Source: Methylobacterium tarhaniae
Lineage (GTDB): Bacteria; Pseudomonadota; Alphaproteobacteria; Rhizobiales; Beijerinckiaceae
DNA: 57,406 nt
Assembly: GCF_001043955.1 (NCBI RefSeq)
Contig: NZ_LABZ01000107.1
Location: 1-57,406 of the forward strand
Direction of reading: 5' to 3'
Every line of letters starts with the position of its first letter. Position 1 is the first letter of the stretch. A program made the translations under genes and the position numbers. Positions 42,081-51,652 of the stretch are shown here, piece by piece. The notes under the pieces were generated by a model. That model saw only the letters and a list, made by a program, of their open reading frames with translations. It made no database searches and was not told the origin of the DNA.

Positions 42081-43325
42081 ATGCTCTCGCTCCTCGACCT
42101 CTGCGCCCGAATAGATGCCGGCCGGCTGACGCCCGAGGGGGCGGTCGGCCTCGCGCGCGAGGCGATCGCGGCCCGCGAGCCGGAGGTCGGCGCCCTGGTC
42201 TGCGTCGATCCCGCCCCGGCGATCCCGGCCGAGGGTCCGCTCGCGGGGATCGCGGTCGGGGTCAAGGACATCATCGACACCGCCGACCTGCCGACCCGGA
42301 TGGGCTCTCCCATCTACGAGGGCTGGCGCCCGCGTGCCGACGCCCCGGTGGTGGCGCGGCTGAAGCGCCTCGGCGCGGTGCCGCTCGCCAAGACCACCAC
42401 CACGCCCTTCGCCTTCCTCGACCCCACCGCGACCCGCAACCCGCACAATCCCGGCCACACCCCCGGCGGCTCCTCCGCCGGCTCGGCCGCCGCGGTGGCG
42501 GCCGGGATGCTGCCGCTGGCGCTCGGCACCCAGACGGGAGGCTCGATCATCCGCCCGGCGGCGTTCTGCGGCGTCGTCGGGGTCAAGCCGTCGTTCCGGC
42601 TGCTGCCGACGGTGGGGGTGAAGTGCTATTCCTGGGCCCTCGACACGCTCGGCCTGTTCGCGGCCGGCGTGGCGGACGCCGCCCACGCGCTGGCGCTGCT
42701 CGCCGACCGGCCGGCCATCGCGCGCACCGGCGAGTCCGGCGCGCCCCGCATCGGGATCCTGCGCCAGGAATTCTGCGCCGCCCCCGAGCCGGAGGCGGAG
42801 GCCGCCCTCGCCTGCGCGGCGCAGGCCGCCGAGCGGGCCGGCGCGGCGATCCGCGACCTCACCCTGCCGGCCTCCTTCGGCGAGGCCTTCGCGGCCCACG
42901 GCACGCTCCAGGATTACGAGGCGCGCCAGGCGCTCGCCTGGGAATACGCCACCCACCGCGATGCCCTGCCGCCGCGCCTGCGCGCCGCCCTCGACGCGGC
43001 GCAAGGTATCGAGACCGCGGCCTACGACGAGGCGCGCCGCACCGCCCACCATGCCCGCCGCGGCCTGAAGGACGTCTTCTCCGAGGACGGCGTCGACGTG
43101 CTCCTGACCTATGCGGCGCCTGGCGCGGCGCCGGCCGGCCTCGACCAGACCGGCGATTCGCGCTTCAACCGGCTCTGGACCCTGATGGGCGTGCCCTGCG
43201 TCACCCTGCCGGTCTCGCGCAACCCGGCCGGCCTCCCGGTCGGCGTGCAGGTGATCGCCCGGTTCGGCGACGACGGCCGGGCGCTGGCCGTGGCGGCGAT
43301 GATCGAGCGGGCGTTGCGGGGATAG
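42081..43325 (+). CDS. Amidase-signature hydrolase (GatA-like fold)
   Basis: A 414-residue amidase-signature enzyme. The triad is visible as Lys62 ([14 protein letters not shown]), the cis-Ser region [14 protein letters not shown] (Ser131/132) and the nucleophile Ser155 ([11 protein letters not shown]). The C-terminal part has [17 protein letters not shown] and [15 protein letters not shown]. It is shorter than GatA (about 490 residues) and has no GatB/C neighbours, so it more likely hydrolyses a free amide such as a biuret- or indoleacetamide-like compound. ATG 42081 is chosen over 42033. It is divergent from lptB. Confidence 0.9.
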   Translation: MLSLLDLCARIDAGRLTPEGAVGLAREAIAAREPEVGALVCVDPAPAIPAEGPLAGIAVGVKDIIDTADLPTRMGSPIYEGWRPRADAPVVARLKRLGAVPLAKTTTTPFAFLDPTATRNPHNPGHTPGGSSAGSAAAVAAGMLPLALGTQTGGSIIRPAAFCGVVGVKPSFRLLPTVGVKCYSWALDTLGLFAAGVADAAHALALLADRPAIARTGESGAPRIGILRQEFCAAPEPEAEAALACAAQAAERAGAAIRDLTLPASFGEAFAAHGTLQDYEARQALAWEYATHRDALPPRLRAALDAAQGIETAAYDEARRTAHHARRGLKDVFSEDGVDVLLTYAAPGAAPAGLDQTGDSRFNRLWTLMGVPCVTLPVSRNPAGLPVGVQVIARFGDDGRALAVAAMIERALRG

Positions 43326-43329
43326 GGGA

Positions 43330-46050
43330 TCAGGCGGCCGCCGACACCCCTCCACCCAGCCCCTCGATGTCCGGCAGCGCCTCGACCGGGCAGGGCCGGC
43401 CGAACAGGTAGCCCTGCAGCTCGTCGCAACCCGCCTCGCGCAGGATCGCGGCCTGCGCCTCGGTCTCGACACCCTCGGCCAGCACGATCATGCCGAGCGC
43501 CTTGCCGAGGCCGATCGTGGCGCGGACGATGGCGCCGCTGCCGTCCTGCTGCCCGAGATCCTGCACGAAGCACCGGTCGATCTTGATCTTGTCGAAGGGG
43601 AAGCGGCGCAGGTAGCTCAAGCTGGAATAGCCGGTGCCGAAATCGTCCATCGCGGTGCCGACCCCGAGGGCGCGCAACCGGTGCAGGATCGCCAGCGTGG
43701 CGTCGTCGTCCTGGAGCAGCACCGATTCGGTGATCTCGAGTTCGAGCCGCGCGGGCGGCAGGCCGCTCGCCTCGAGCGCGGCCGCCACCTCCTCGACGAG
43801 GCCGTCGCCGACGAACTGCGCCGGGGAGAGGTTCACCGCCACCTTGACGTCCGCCGGCCAGCCGGCGGCATCGGTGCAGGCCCGGGCGAGCGCCCAGGCG
43901 CCGAGGTCGCGGATCTGCCCGGTCGCCTCGGCGATCGGGATGAACTCGCCCGGGCTGATAGAGCCGTCGCGCGGGTGGCGCCAGCGCAGCAGCGCCTCGC
44001 GGGCGCGCAAGCCCGACCCGTCGGCGGCGACGATCGGCTGGTAGTGGAGGTCGAACTGTCCCTCGGCCAGGGCGATGCGCAGGTCGGCGCCGAGCTGGCG
44101 GCGGCGCTGGAGGTCGGCATCCATCGCCGGGTCGAAGAACTGCCAGCCGTTCCGCCCCGAGGATTTCGCCTGGTAGAGCGCGACGTCGGCCCGGCGCTGC
44201 AACTCGGCGGTGGTCATGCCGGATTCCTCCGTCATCGCGACGCCGATCGAGGTGCCGATGCCGACCTCGTGGCCCTGGACGTCGAAGGGCTGCCGCAAGA
44301 GCCGCACGATCCGCTCGGCGAGTGCCGCCACGCCGGCCGGGTGGGAGGGGGCGCAGCGGATCACCGCGAACTCGTCGCCGCCGAGACGCCCGACGAGCGC
44401 GGTGGTGCCGACCGCCTCCCGCAGGCGCCGCGCCACGAGCCGCAGCAGCTCGTCGCCGACCGGGTGGCCGTAGGTGTCGTTGACGTCCTTGAAGCCGTCG
44501 AGGTCGAGGCAGAGCACGCTCACCGCCTCGTCGGCGCCGCGCTCCGCCAGCGCCGCGTCGAGGCGCTCCTGCAGCTGTGCGCGGTTCGGCAGCCCCGTCA
44601 GGGCGTCATGGCCGGCCATGTGGGCGATGCGCGCCTCGTTGCGGCGTCGCTCGCTCACGTCCTCGTGCGTGCAGATCCAGCCGCCCCCCGGCACGGGCAC
44701 GTGCACGACCGCGATGGCGCGGCCGTCGGACAGGTCGCAGGTGAAGCCCGCCGGACCGCCGGCGGCGATGCGGCGGCGAACCGCCGCCACCAGGGCCGCC
44801 CGCGTCCGGTCCGCCGCCAGGTGGTCGAGGAGCGCGGCGAGCGGCGTGCCCGGCCGGCGCAGGCCGTCCGGTACGGCGTGCAGCTGCGCGTAGCGGGTGT
44901 TCATCACGATCAGCCGGTCGTCGCGGTCGAACAGGCACAGGCCCTGGGTCATGTGGTCGAGGGCGATGCCGAACTTCGCCCGCTGGACGCCGAGCGCCCG
45001 CTCGCCCCGCTCCCGCGCCTCGGCTGCGGAGCGGGCGGCCTCGGCCTCGGCGAGGCGCTCCTGCGAGCGCGTCCGACGCAGGCCGAGCAGCACCAGCCCG
45101 GCGAGGCCGAAGTCGAGCAGCAGGGCGGCCGTGCCGATGATCCACGCCTGCTGGCGCCAGCTGGCGAGGCTCGCCTCCGCGGTGCGGTTGACGCTGAGGG
45201 TCAGCGGGTAGCGAGCCAGCGCCCGGGCGCCGGAGATCCGGTCGATCCCGTCGACCGGGCTGACGGCGCGCATCACGCCGCCGGCCGGGTTCGCACCGGT
45301 GATCCGCAGGGCTGCCGTATTCGCGAAGGTCCGCCCGACGCTGTCGTCGCGCCGGGGGTGGCGGACGAGCAGCATGCCGTCGTTCCGGAGGATCGCGACC
45401 GCGTAGTCGCGGCCCGGAGCGATCGCCGCGTAGAGCCGCTCGAAGTAGCCGAGTTCGACGGCGCCGAGCACCAGGCCGAGGAACCTCCCGTCCGGCGCCC
45501 GGACCTTGCGGGCGATGTAGATCGTCCAGGCTCCGTCGCCGCGGTTCTGCACCGGATTGCTGACGGCACGTTCGAGGGCTGGATCGGCCGCCATGACCTT
45601 GAAATACTCCCGGTCGGCGATGTTGACCGCCGGGATCGGCCAGTAGCGGCTGAAGTTCAGGAGCTTGCCGTGCCGGTCGATCACCGTGACGGCGTTCACC
45701 TGCGGCAGGGCGGCGATGCGCGTCTTCAGCGCCTCGTGCAGCGAGTGCTGGCCGGCCAGCGCGGCATAGTCCTCGTCGCTGGCGAGGCCGGCGGCCCGGA
45801 ACTCGCCGATCACGCTGTCCTGGACCAGCTCGATCGATTGCAGCGCCCGGTCGGCCTGGTCGGCGAGCACCGTGGCGAGACCGGAGAGGTTGCGCTCCGT
45901 CTCGGTGATCGCGTGCTCGTGAAGGTTGCGCACCAGCAGCCCCGCGGACACCGCGATCAACGCCGCCAGCATTCCGGCGGACGCGATCACGATCCGGAAG
46001 GAGCGGCCGTGCGAGGCGCCGGCCGGCGGAGAGTCGATCGTCGGGCCCAC
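43330..46050 (-). CDS. Membrane sensor diguanylate cyclase/phosphodiesterase (dCache-PAS-GGDEF-EAL)
   Basis: A 906-residue signalling protein. Membrane helices near residues 20-40 and 285-310 flank a periplasmic dCache sensor (VTVIDRHGKLLNFSRYWPIPA, AVAILRNDGMLLVRHPRRDD). A PAS-like domain follows (FGIALDHMTQGLCLFDRDDRLIVMN). The cyclase domain carries an intact GGDEF (VGRLGGDEFAVIR) and the phosphodiesterase domain an intact EALLRW, with DDFGTGYSSLSYLRRFPFDKIKID and LAEGVETEAQ. Both activities could be retained; the sensor would set the balance of c-di-GMP. It starts at ATG 46050, 231 bp from the end of the amine oxidase gene, a stretch in which I see no gene. Confidence 0.93.
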   Translation of the reverse strand: MGPTIDSPPAGASHGRSFRIVIASAGMLAALIAVSAGLLVRNLHEHAITETERNLSGLATVLADQADRALQSIELVQDSVIGEFRAAGLASDEDYAALAGQHSLHEALKTRIAALPQVNAVTVIDRHGKLLNFSRYWPIPAVNIADREYFKVMAADPALERAVSNPVQNRGDGAWTIYIARKVRAPDGRFLGLVLGAVELGYFERLYAAIAPGRDYAVAILRNDGMLLVRHPRRDDSVGRTFANTAALRITGANPAGGVMRAVSPVDGIDRISGARALARYPLTLSVNRTAEASLASWRQQAWIIGTAALLLDFGLAGLVLLGLRRTRSQERLAEAEAARSAAEARERGERALGVQRAKFGIALDHMTQGLCLFDRDDRLIVMNTRYAQLHAVPDGLRRPGTPLAALLDHLAADRTRAALVAAVRRRIAAGGPAGFTCDLSDGRAIAVVHVPVPGGGWICTHEDVSERRRNEARIAHMAGHDALTGLPNRAQLQERLDAALAERGADEAVSVLCLDLDGFKDVNDTYGHPVGDELLRLVARRLREAVGTTALVGRLGGDEFAVIRCAPSHPAGVAALAERIVRLLRQPFDVQGHEVGIGTSIGVAMTEESGMTTAELQRRADVALYQAKSSGRNGWQFFDPAMDADLQRRRQLGADLRIALAEGQFDLHYQPIVAADGSGLRAREALLRWRHPRDGSISPGEFIPIAEATGQIRDLGAWALARACTDAAGWPADVKVAVNLSPAQFVGDGLVEEVAAALEASGLPPARLELEITESVLLQDDDATLAILHRLRALGVGTAMDDFGTGYSSLSYLRRFPFDKIKIDRCFVQDLGQQDGSGAIVRATIGLGKALGMIVLAEGVETEAQAAILREAGCDELQGYLFGRPCPVEALPDIEGLGGGVSAAA

Positions 46051-46281
46051 GGCTCTCGTCTGCTCGATGCGGCGAACGATCCGCTATGCGCCTGCGAGCT
46101 TTAAGAAGCGGTGAAGACCGTGCGGCGGAGCCTCCGGGCCGGCAACGGGATATCGGCGAGGAGGGGACGACGTCGATTCCGCCGGCGGCGCACATAGCTT
46201 GTACTGACCCTGAGGAACCCTGTCCGCTCTGCGGGCTCCCGATCGATCAATACGGTTCGACGACGTGGACGGGCGGGCTCC

Positions 46282-47568
46282 TCACAGCCCTCCGTCCTGC
46301 AGCCGGTACCACGCCACCACCGCCGAGGCGTAGAGCCGGTGCAGGCCGTGCAGCGGCAGCGGCGTGATCGGCGTCGGGGCGATCGGCAGCGCGTCGGCCT
46401 CGTCCCGGGCGATGAAGGCGGCGATCGCCTGGCCCATGCGGGTCTGGAGGCCGACGCCGCGGCCCTGGCAGCCGATATCGATGAGGAGGCCGGGTTCCGG
46501 CGCGTGCAGGTGGGGCAGGTAGTCCCGGGTGACCGCGACCCGGCCGCACCAGCGATGGTCGAAGCCGATGCCGGCGAGTTGCGGAAACAGCTTCGGGACG
46601 ATCCGCTCCAGATGCGCCCAGTCGCTCTGGCCCTTCGGCTCGCGGAACGGCCCGCGCCCGCCGAGCAGCAGCCGGCCGGTATGGTCGAGGCGGAAATAGA
46701 GGAGGAGCTTGCGCGTGTCGGAGGAGACCTGGCCCTCCGGCAGCACCGTGCGGCGCAGGTTGTCGGAGAGCGGGGTCGTGGCGACCTGAAACGAGTTCGC
46801 CGCGATGATGGTCTTGCGCAAGGACGGCCACAGGTCGCCCGAATAGCCGTTGGTGCACAAAACCACCCGCCCGGTGGCCAGGCTCGGGCCGGCGGCCGTC
46901 CTGACCGTCCAGGTCTCGCCCTGCCGCGACAGGCCGGTCACGGGCGTGTCGGTGTGGATCCGCGCGCCGGCCGCCAGCGCCGCCTTCGCGAGGCCGCGGG
47001 CATAGGAGAGCGGCTGGACCGCGCCGCCGCGCCCGTCGAGCCAGCCCCCCAGGTAGCGCTCGGAGCCGATCAGCCGGCCGGCCTCGGCCTTGTCGAGGAG
47101 GCGCGCGGGCGCGCCGCGGCGCGCCCATTGCTCCGCCCGCCGCTCGGCCTGGGCCAGGCCCTCCTCGGTATGGGCGCCCTGGATCCAGCCGGTGCGGGTG
47201 TGGGGCACGTCCATCCGGTGCTTGGCGATGAGGTCGAACACCGCGTCGGCGGTGCCGGCCCCGAACGCCGCGAGGCGCTCGCCGCGCTCCGGGCCGAACA
47301 TCTGCACCAGTTCGTCCGGATCGTGCTTGAGCCCCGGGATCACCTGGCCGCCGTTGCGGCCCGAGCCGCCGAAGCCGATCTCGCGGGCTTCCAGCACCAC
47401 GGGTTTCAGCCCGGCCTCGGCGAGGTGGAGCGCCGTCGACAGGCCGCAGAAGCCGCCGCCGATCACCACCACCTCGGCCCGGCCGGATTCCGTCAGCGGT
47501 GCCGTCGCGGGCGGGGGCACGGCGGTGGTCGCCCAGAGGGCCGGCCCGAGGGGGAAGGGGTCTGTCAT
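46282..47568 (-). CDS. FAD-dependent amine oxidoreductase (DAO family, gamma-glutamylputrescine oxidase-like)
   Basis: A 428-residue flavoprotein of the D-amino-acid-oxidase family. The FAD motif is [21 protein letters not shown] near residues 33-53. [20 protein letters not shown] is typical of PuuB/gamma-glutamylputrescine oxidase proteins. [21 protein letters not shown] and the C-terminal [16 protein letters not shown] and [20 protein letters not shown] (FAD-covering) are also seen. It would oxidise a secondary or primary amine, releasing H2O2. It lies 14 bp after the ATPase of an amino-acid ABC importer and is the last gene of that operon, so the importer probably brings in its substrate. 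Confidence 0.9.
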   Translation of the reverse strand: MTDPFPLGPALWATTAVPPPATAPLTESGRAEVVVIGGGFCGLSTALHLAEAGLKPVVLEAREIGFGGSGRNGGQVIPGLKHDPDELVQMFGPERGERLAAFGAGTADAVFDLIAKHRMDVPHTRTGWIQGAHTEEGLAQAERRAEQWARRGAPARLLDKAEAGRLIGSERYLGGWLDGRGGAVQPLSYARGLAKAALAAGARIHTDTPVTGLSRQGETWTVRTAAGPSLATGRVVLCTNGYSGDLWPSLRKTIIAANSFQVATTPLSDNLRRTVLPEGQVSSDTRKLLLYFRLDHTGRLLLGGRGPFREPKGQSDWAHLERIVPKLFPQLAGIGFDHRWCGRVAVTRDYLPHLHAPEPGLLIDIGCQGRGVGLQTRMGQAIAAFIARDEADALPIAPTPITPLPLHGLHRLYASAVVAWYRLQDGGL

Positions 47569-47581
47569 CGCGAAACGCTCG

Positions 47582-48313
47582 TCACAGCGGGTTCAGCACC
47601 CGCTTCAGGAAATCCTGGGTGCGGGGCTGCTGCGGGCGGCCCAGCACCTCGCGGGCCGGGCCTTCCTCAACGATCACGCCGCCGTCGAGGAACAGCACCC
47701 GGTCGGCGACCTCGCGGGCGAAGCTCATCTCGTGGGTCACGACCATCATGGTCATGCCCTCCTCGGCGAGCCCGCGCATCGTGCCCAGCACCTCGCCGAC
47801 GAGCTCCGGGTCGAGGGCCGAGGTCGGCTCGTCGAACAGGATCGCGTCGGGCCGCATGGCGAGCGCCCGGGCGATGGCGACCCGCTGCTGCTGGCCGCCG
47901 GAGAGCCGCGGCGGATGCGCCTCCTCCTTGCCGGCGAGGCCGACCCGGGCGAGGAGCGCCCGGCCGCGCTCCGTCGCCTCCTTGCGGTCCTCGCCCTTCA
48001 CGTAGATCGGCCCCTCGATGACGTTCTCGAGCGCCGTGCGATGCGGGAACAGGTTGAAGCGCTGGAACACCATCGAGACCTGGACCCGGACGGCGCGGAT
48101 CGAGCGGTCGGCCCGGTCGACCCGGCGGCCATTCACGGTGATCGTGCCGCCGTCGTAGGATTCGAGCCCGTTGATGCAGCGCAGCACCGTCGACTTGCCC
48201 GAGCCCGACGGCCCGATCACGCAGACCACCTCGCCCTTCCTCACCTGCGCGGTGATGCCCTTGAGGACGGGCAGCGCCCCGTAGGACTTGCGGACGTCGT
48301 CGAGCACGATCAT
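47582..48313 (-). CDS. Polar amino-acid ABC transporter ATP-binding protein (HisP/GlnQ-like)
   Basis: A 243-residue ABC ATPase of the polar amino acid uptake family. Walker A is [18 protein letters not shown] near residues 34-51. [21 protein letters not shown], the signature [15 protein letters not shown], Walker [17 protein letters not shown] and the H-loop [16 protein letters not shown] are all intact. It ends with the family tail [20 protein letters not shown]. The ATG at 48313 overlaps the TGA of the permease gene by four bases. It drives import through the single permease encoded upstream. Confidence 0.95.
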   Translation of the reverse strand: MIVLDDVRKSYGALPVLKGITAQVRKGEVVCVIGPSGSGKSTVLRCINGLESYDGGTITVNGRRVDRADRSIRAVRVQVSMVFQRFNLFPHRTALENVIEGPIYVKGEDRKEATERGRALLARVGLAGKEEAHPPRLSGGQQQRVAIARALAMRPDAILFDEPTSALDPELVGEVLGTMRGLAEEGMTMMVVTHEMSFAREVADRVLFLDGGVIVEEGPAREVLGRPQQPRTQDFLKRVLNPL

Positions 48314-48963
48314 CGCCGGCCGGCCTGCTTCTCGAAGTGGCGCACGATCAGGATCAAGGGCAGGCTCAAGGTCAGGTACATCAGTGCCACCAGGGTGAAG
48401 ACGCTGGTGTTCTTGAAGGTCGCCGAGGCGATGAGCTTGCCCTGGAGCGCCAGCTCGGCGACCGTGATGGTCGAGGCCTGCGACGAATCCTTCAGCATCA
48501 TGATCATCACGTTGCCGAAGGGCGGCAGCGCGGTGCGGAAGGCCTGCGGCAGCAGCACCCGCCGCATGGTCAGGCCCCAGCCCATGCCGATGGTCTGCGC
48601 CGCCTCGACCTGGCCCTTGTCGATCGCCTCGATGGCGGCGCGGAAGTTCTCCGCCTGGTAGGCCGAGTAGGCGAGGCCGAGGCCGAGCACGCCGGCCTGC
48701 ACCGCCGTGAGCGACAGCCCGAAATCCGGCAGCACGAAATAGATGTAGAACAGCTGCACGATGATCGGGATGCCCCGGATCACGTTGATGAAGGTGGCGG
48801 CGAAGAACGACAGGGCGCGCACGCCCGAGACCCGCATCATCGCCCAGACGAGGCCGAGCGCGGTCGAGACCACGAGCGAGCCCGCCGTGATCAGGATCGT
48901 CAGCCACACGCCCTGGAGCAGGATCGGAACGAACTCGCGGGCGTCAGACAGGAAGCTGTCCAT
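48310..48963 (-). CDS. Polar amino-acid ABC transporter permease
   Basis: A 217-residue HisM/GlnP-type permease with about five hydrophobic helices: [29 protein letters not shown], the [21 protein letters not shown] motif, and [29 protein letters not shown], the EAA coupling loop of the polar-amino-acid family. It works as a homodimer because only one permease gene is present. Its start lies 17 bp after the binding-protein gene. Confidence 0.95.
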   Translation of the reverse strand: MDSFLSDAREFVPILLQGVWLTILITAGSLVVSTALGLVWAMMRVSGVRALSFFAATFINVIRGIPIIVQLFYIYFVLPDFGLSLTAVQAGVLGLGLAYSAYQAENFRAAIEAIDKGQVEAAQTIGMGWGLTMRRVLLPQAFRTALPPFGNVMIMMLKDSSQASTITVAELALQGKLIASATFKNTSVFTLVALMYLTLSLPLILIVRHFEKQAGRR

Positions 48964-48980
48964 GGGACGGCGTCACCCGA

Positions 48981-49763
48981 TCAGGAGGGGTTCACCGAGG
49001 GCTGCAGGCCCCACTTCTCCAGGATCTTGGCCAGTTCGCCGTTCTCCTTGATCTTGGCGAGGCCCGCATTGATCTTCGCCAGGAGGGCGGTGTCGTCCTT
49101 GCGCACGCCGATGCCGACCGAGCCGACGACCACCGGCTTGTACGACGCGACGAGGTGGGCGTTGGGGAAATTGCCGCTCTTGAGGTTGTAGGCAATGATC
49201 GGCGCGTCGGCGAAGATCGCCTTGACCCGGCCGGCATTGACGTCCCGCAGCATGTCCGGGAACGTGTCGTAGACCTTCACGTCGGCGAACTGGCCCGATT
49301 TCTTGAGCGCGTCGACGAAGGCGGTGCCGACCTGGGCACCCACCGTCTCGCCCTTGAGGTCGGAGAAGGCGGTGTAGGCCTTGGTGTCGGCCTTCGGCAC
49401 CACCATCCCCTCGCCATAGGCGTAGACCGGCGCGGAGAACGCGATCACCTCCTGGCGCGGGGCCGTGATGAACATCGCGGCCGAGATCGCGTCGATCTTC
49501 TTGGCCGTCAGCGCCGCGATCAGGCTCGAGAACTGGAGCGGCTCGATCTGCACCGAAAAGCCGGCCTGCTTGCCGATGGCGGTGATCACGTCCACCATCA
49601 CGCCCTGGATGGCGTTGGTCTTGGTGTCGAGGAAGGTGAAGGGGACGCCGGTCGGCGTCGAGCCGACCCGGACCGTCTCCTGCGCCAGGGCGGGGCGGGC
49701 CAGGGCGGAACTCGCGAGCAGCACCAGGGCCGCGCTCGCGGCCCGAATCAGACGCCTCATCAT
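48981..49763 (-). CDS. Periplasmic amino-acid/amine-binding protein, family 3
   Basis: A 260-residue solute-binding protein of family 3. A signal peptide covers about residues 1-29 (MMRRLIRAASAALVLLASSA..., cleavage after ARPALA). The mature domain shows VRVGSTPTGVPFTFLDTKTNAI, GVMVDVITAIGKQAGFSVQIEP, LTAKKIDAISAAMFITAPRQE and GETVGAQVGTAFVDALKK. The start is ATG 49763, with GGGGGAG five bases before it; in-frame codons further upstream run through the operator sites. It is the first gene of the importer operon and diverges from the XRE-cupin regulator gene. Confidence 0.93.
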   Translation of the reverse strand: MMRRLIRAASAALVLLASSALARPALAQETVRVGSTPTGVPFTFLDTKTNAIQGVMVDVITAIGKQAGFSVQIEPLQFSSLIAALTAKKIDAISAAMFITAPRQEVIAFSAPVYAYGEGMVVPKADTKAYTAFSDLKGETVGAQVGTAFVDALKKSGQFADVKVYDTFPDMLRDVNAGRVKAIFADAPIIAYNLKSGNFPNAHLVASYKPVVVGSVGIGVRKDDTALLAKINAGLAKIKENGELAKILEKWGLQPSVNPS

Positions 49764-49811
49764 CCTGCTCCCCCTGCCGGCTTTGTGCGGCTGGCCACCG
49801 CGCCGCTTAAA

Positions 49812-49877
49812 TTTCATTGACATGAACATCTGGCCATAATTCGTTGCATCATGCAATCGAATTTCATGCACATGAAA
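49812..49877. promoter_or_regulatory. Twin operator TTCAT-N4-ATGAA (x2) flanking a third palindrome
   Basis: Two near-identical palindromes, TTCATTGACATGAA (49813-49826) and TTTCATGCACATGAAA (49862-49877), have centres exactly 50 bp apart. A third, TTGCAT-C-ATGCAA (49844-49856), lies between them. They fill the gap between the binding-protein and regulator genes, and the second and third overlap the annotated start of the regulator. The geometry fits a dimeric HTH protein that binds both sites, with looping or cooperative repression of both genes. Confidence 0.75.
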
Positions 49878-50510
49878 CAGGCGGCGGATCGACGACGAAA
49901 CGGGCAGTCGGCCGAGCGCCCGGCTGCCGAGCCCTTGGCTGCCGAGCCCTTGGCGGCCGACCTCGCGGTCGGGCAGCGGCTGCGCACGCTCCGGCAGGAG
50001 CGCGGCCTATCGCTGAAGGCGGTGGCGGCATCGACGGGGCTGTCGATCGGCTATCTCAGCCAAGTGGAGCGCGGATTGTCGTCGCCGTCCCTGCGGGTCC
50101 TGACCCAGGTCGCCGACCTGCTCGGGGTCGGCCTCGGCGCCCTTTTCGGCGGGAATGCGGGCACCCCGGACGACGGCATCGTCACGAGGGCCGGCGAGCG
50201 GGCGGCGCTCACCCTCTGGCGCGCCGGCATCTCCAAGCAGCTCCTCACCCAGGGAGACGGGGCGCTCAGCCTGTTCCTGATGCAGCTCGCGCCCGGCGCC
50301 GGCACCGGCGACGAGCCCCTGATCCATGACGGCGAGGAGGCCGGGCTGGTGATGGAGGGGGCTCTCGTCCTGACGGTGGAGGGCACGACGGCGGAGCTCG
50401 GGCCCGGCGACAGCTTCCGCTTCGCCAGCCGGCGCCCGCACCGCTACCGCAACCCGTCTCCCGACCGGATCGCCGTGGTCCTGTGGGTCAATGCCGTGCC
50501 ACAGAGGTAG
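49851..50510 (+). CDS. XRE-family regulator with C-terminal cupin (PuuR-like)
   Basis: A 219-residue regulator. An N-terminal tail contains an EPLAAEPLAADLA repeat (about 20-38). An XRE helix-turn-helix follows (VGQRLRTLRQERGLSLKAVAASTGLSIGYLSQVERG, about 40-75) and a C-terminal cupin (about 140-215, PLIHDGEEAGLVMEGALVLTVEG, PGDSFRFASRRPHRYRNP). This layout is that of PuuR and other amine- or amino-acid-responsive repressors. The start is uncertain: ATGs at 49851, 49866 and 49872 lack ribosome sites and lie within the operator sites, so a leaderless or later start is possible. Confidence 0.88.
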   Translation: MQSNFMHMKQAADRRRNGQSAERPAAEPLAAEPLAADLAVGQRLRTLRQERGLSLKAVAASTGLSIGYLSQVERGLSSPSLRVLTQVADLLGVGLGALFGGNAGTPDDGIVTRAGERAALTLWRAGISKQLLTQGDGALSLFLMQLAPGAGTGDEPLIHDGEEAGLVMEGALVLTVEGTTAELGPGDSFRFASRRPHRYRNPSPDRIAVVLWVNAVPQR

Positions 50511-50612
50511 GGCGCAAACGGGAATGTCGACTCGACCGCGCATCCGCCGCGCCGATTTAGGATTGCGTGAAGCAAGCTCCGGCAGAGTACCCCCCGACCG
50601 GGCCGGAGAGGC

Positions 50613-51374
50613 ATGATGAGCGGATGCGGGCAGTGCAGGAGCAGCGAGCCGCTGCCCTTCACCTTCACGATGGCGTTCCACCCGATCGTGGACCTCGGAA
50701 AGGGGAGCGTCTGGGGCTACGAGGCCCTGGTGCGGGGCACCGAGGGGCAGGGCGCGGGATACATCCTCGGCCAGGTCGACGACGACAACCGCTACCGCTT
50801 CGACCAGGCCTGCCGCACCAAGGCGATCGAGCTTGCAGGCGAGCTGTTTCCGGCCGACGACGTGCGGCTGTCGATCAACTTCCTGCCGAACGCGGTCTAC
50901 GATCCGGCGGCCTGCATCCGGGCGACCCTCGCGGCCGCGCGGCGGATCGGCTTCGCGCACCAGCGGATCATGTTCGAGTTCACCGAGAACGAGCGCATGG
51001 CCGACGTCGCCCATGTCCAGCGCATCGTCGCCGATTACCGCCAGCGCGGCTTCCTCACCGCTCTCGACGATTTCGGCGCCGGCTATGCCGGCCTCGGCCT
51101 GTTGGCGCAATTCCAGCCCGACCTGATCAAGCTCGACATGGAGCTGATCCGCGGCATCGCCGACTCGCCCGCCCGGCAGGCGATCGTGTCCGGCGTGATC
51201 GCCATCGCCCGGTCGCTCGGCGTCGCGGTGATCGCCGAAGGGGTCGAGACGGCCGAGGAACTCGCGGTGCTGCGCGAAGCCGGCATCACCCTGTTCCAGG
51301 GCTACCTGTTCGCCCGGCCGGCGCTCGCGGCGTTGCCGGGGCTGAGCCTGCCGGAGATGCGGCAGGCGGCGTGA
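50613..51374 (+). CDS. Stand-alone EAL-domain protein with N-terminal cysteine pair
   Basis: A 253-residue cytoplasmic EAL protein. Motifs include FHPIVDLGKGSVWGYEALVRG (EAL proper, near residues 22-41), NFLPNAVY, FEFTENERM, the loop DDFGAGYAGLGLLAQFQPDLIKLD and IAEGVETAEEL. The Cys5-Gly-Gln-Cys8 pair at the N-terminus (MSGCGQCRSSE) could sense redox or bind metal. It should hydrolyse c-di-GMP or bind it as a receptor; the loop-6 Asp-Asp is intact. GGAGAGG precedes ATG 50613; ATG 50616 is equivalent. It follows the XRE gene by about 100 bp. Confidence 0.9.
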   Translation: MMSGCGQCRSSEPLPFTFTMAFHPIVDLGKGSVWGYEALVRGTEGQGAGYILGQVDDDNRYRFDQACRTKAIELAGELFPADDVRLSINFLPNAVYDPAACIRATLAAARRIGFAHQRIMFEFTENERMADVAHVQRIVADYRQRGFLTALDDFGAGYAGLGLLAQFQPDLIKLDMELIRGIADSPARQAIVSGVIAIARSLGVAVIAEGVETAEELAVLREAGITLFQGYLFARPALAALPGLSLPEMRQAA

Positions 51375-51562
51375 GCGCGCCGTCGGGGCCGCGCGTCCGG
51401 GCGCCTCGCTCTCGCGCGGGCTGCCGCCCCCCGGCCGCACGCGTCGGGGCCGTGACGGATTTCCGTGCCGGGGGAACGAGCGGGTTTCCCGGTCACCGTG
51501 CAGAACCCGGCTTCACGGCATCACCAAAGCCAAGGTAGGTCTCTCGCGCCGGGCCGCACATC

Positions 51563-51612
51563 CCGGAACGGCGGCTCCGGCGTGGAACGGACGGGTCCCC
51601 CCGCCGTTCCGG
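51563..51612. terminator. Perfect 12-bp stem between EAL gene and phospholipase D gene
   Basis: CCGGAACGGCGG (51563-51574) and CCGCCGTTCCGG (51601-51612) form a perfect 12-bp stem with a 26-base loop, about 190 bp after the EAL stop and 41 bp before the phospholipase D start. It could end the EAL transcript or fold in the phospholipase leader. The remaining gap (51375-51652) shows no gene. Confidence 0.6.
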
Positions 51613-51652
51613 CCCCGTCCCCCGGCTGCCGACAGGAGGGTACTGGCGCCCC

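Noticed and set aside
42081..43325. GatA subunit of the Glu-tRNA amidotransferase
   Set aside because: Too short and without gatB or gatC beside it; a free amidase is more likely.
49817..49840. TTGACA and CATAAT as a sigma-70 promoter of the XRE regulator
   Set aside because: The boxes are good but only 12 bases apart, too close for a normal promoter; TTGACA is also part of the operator palindrome.
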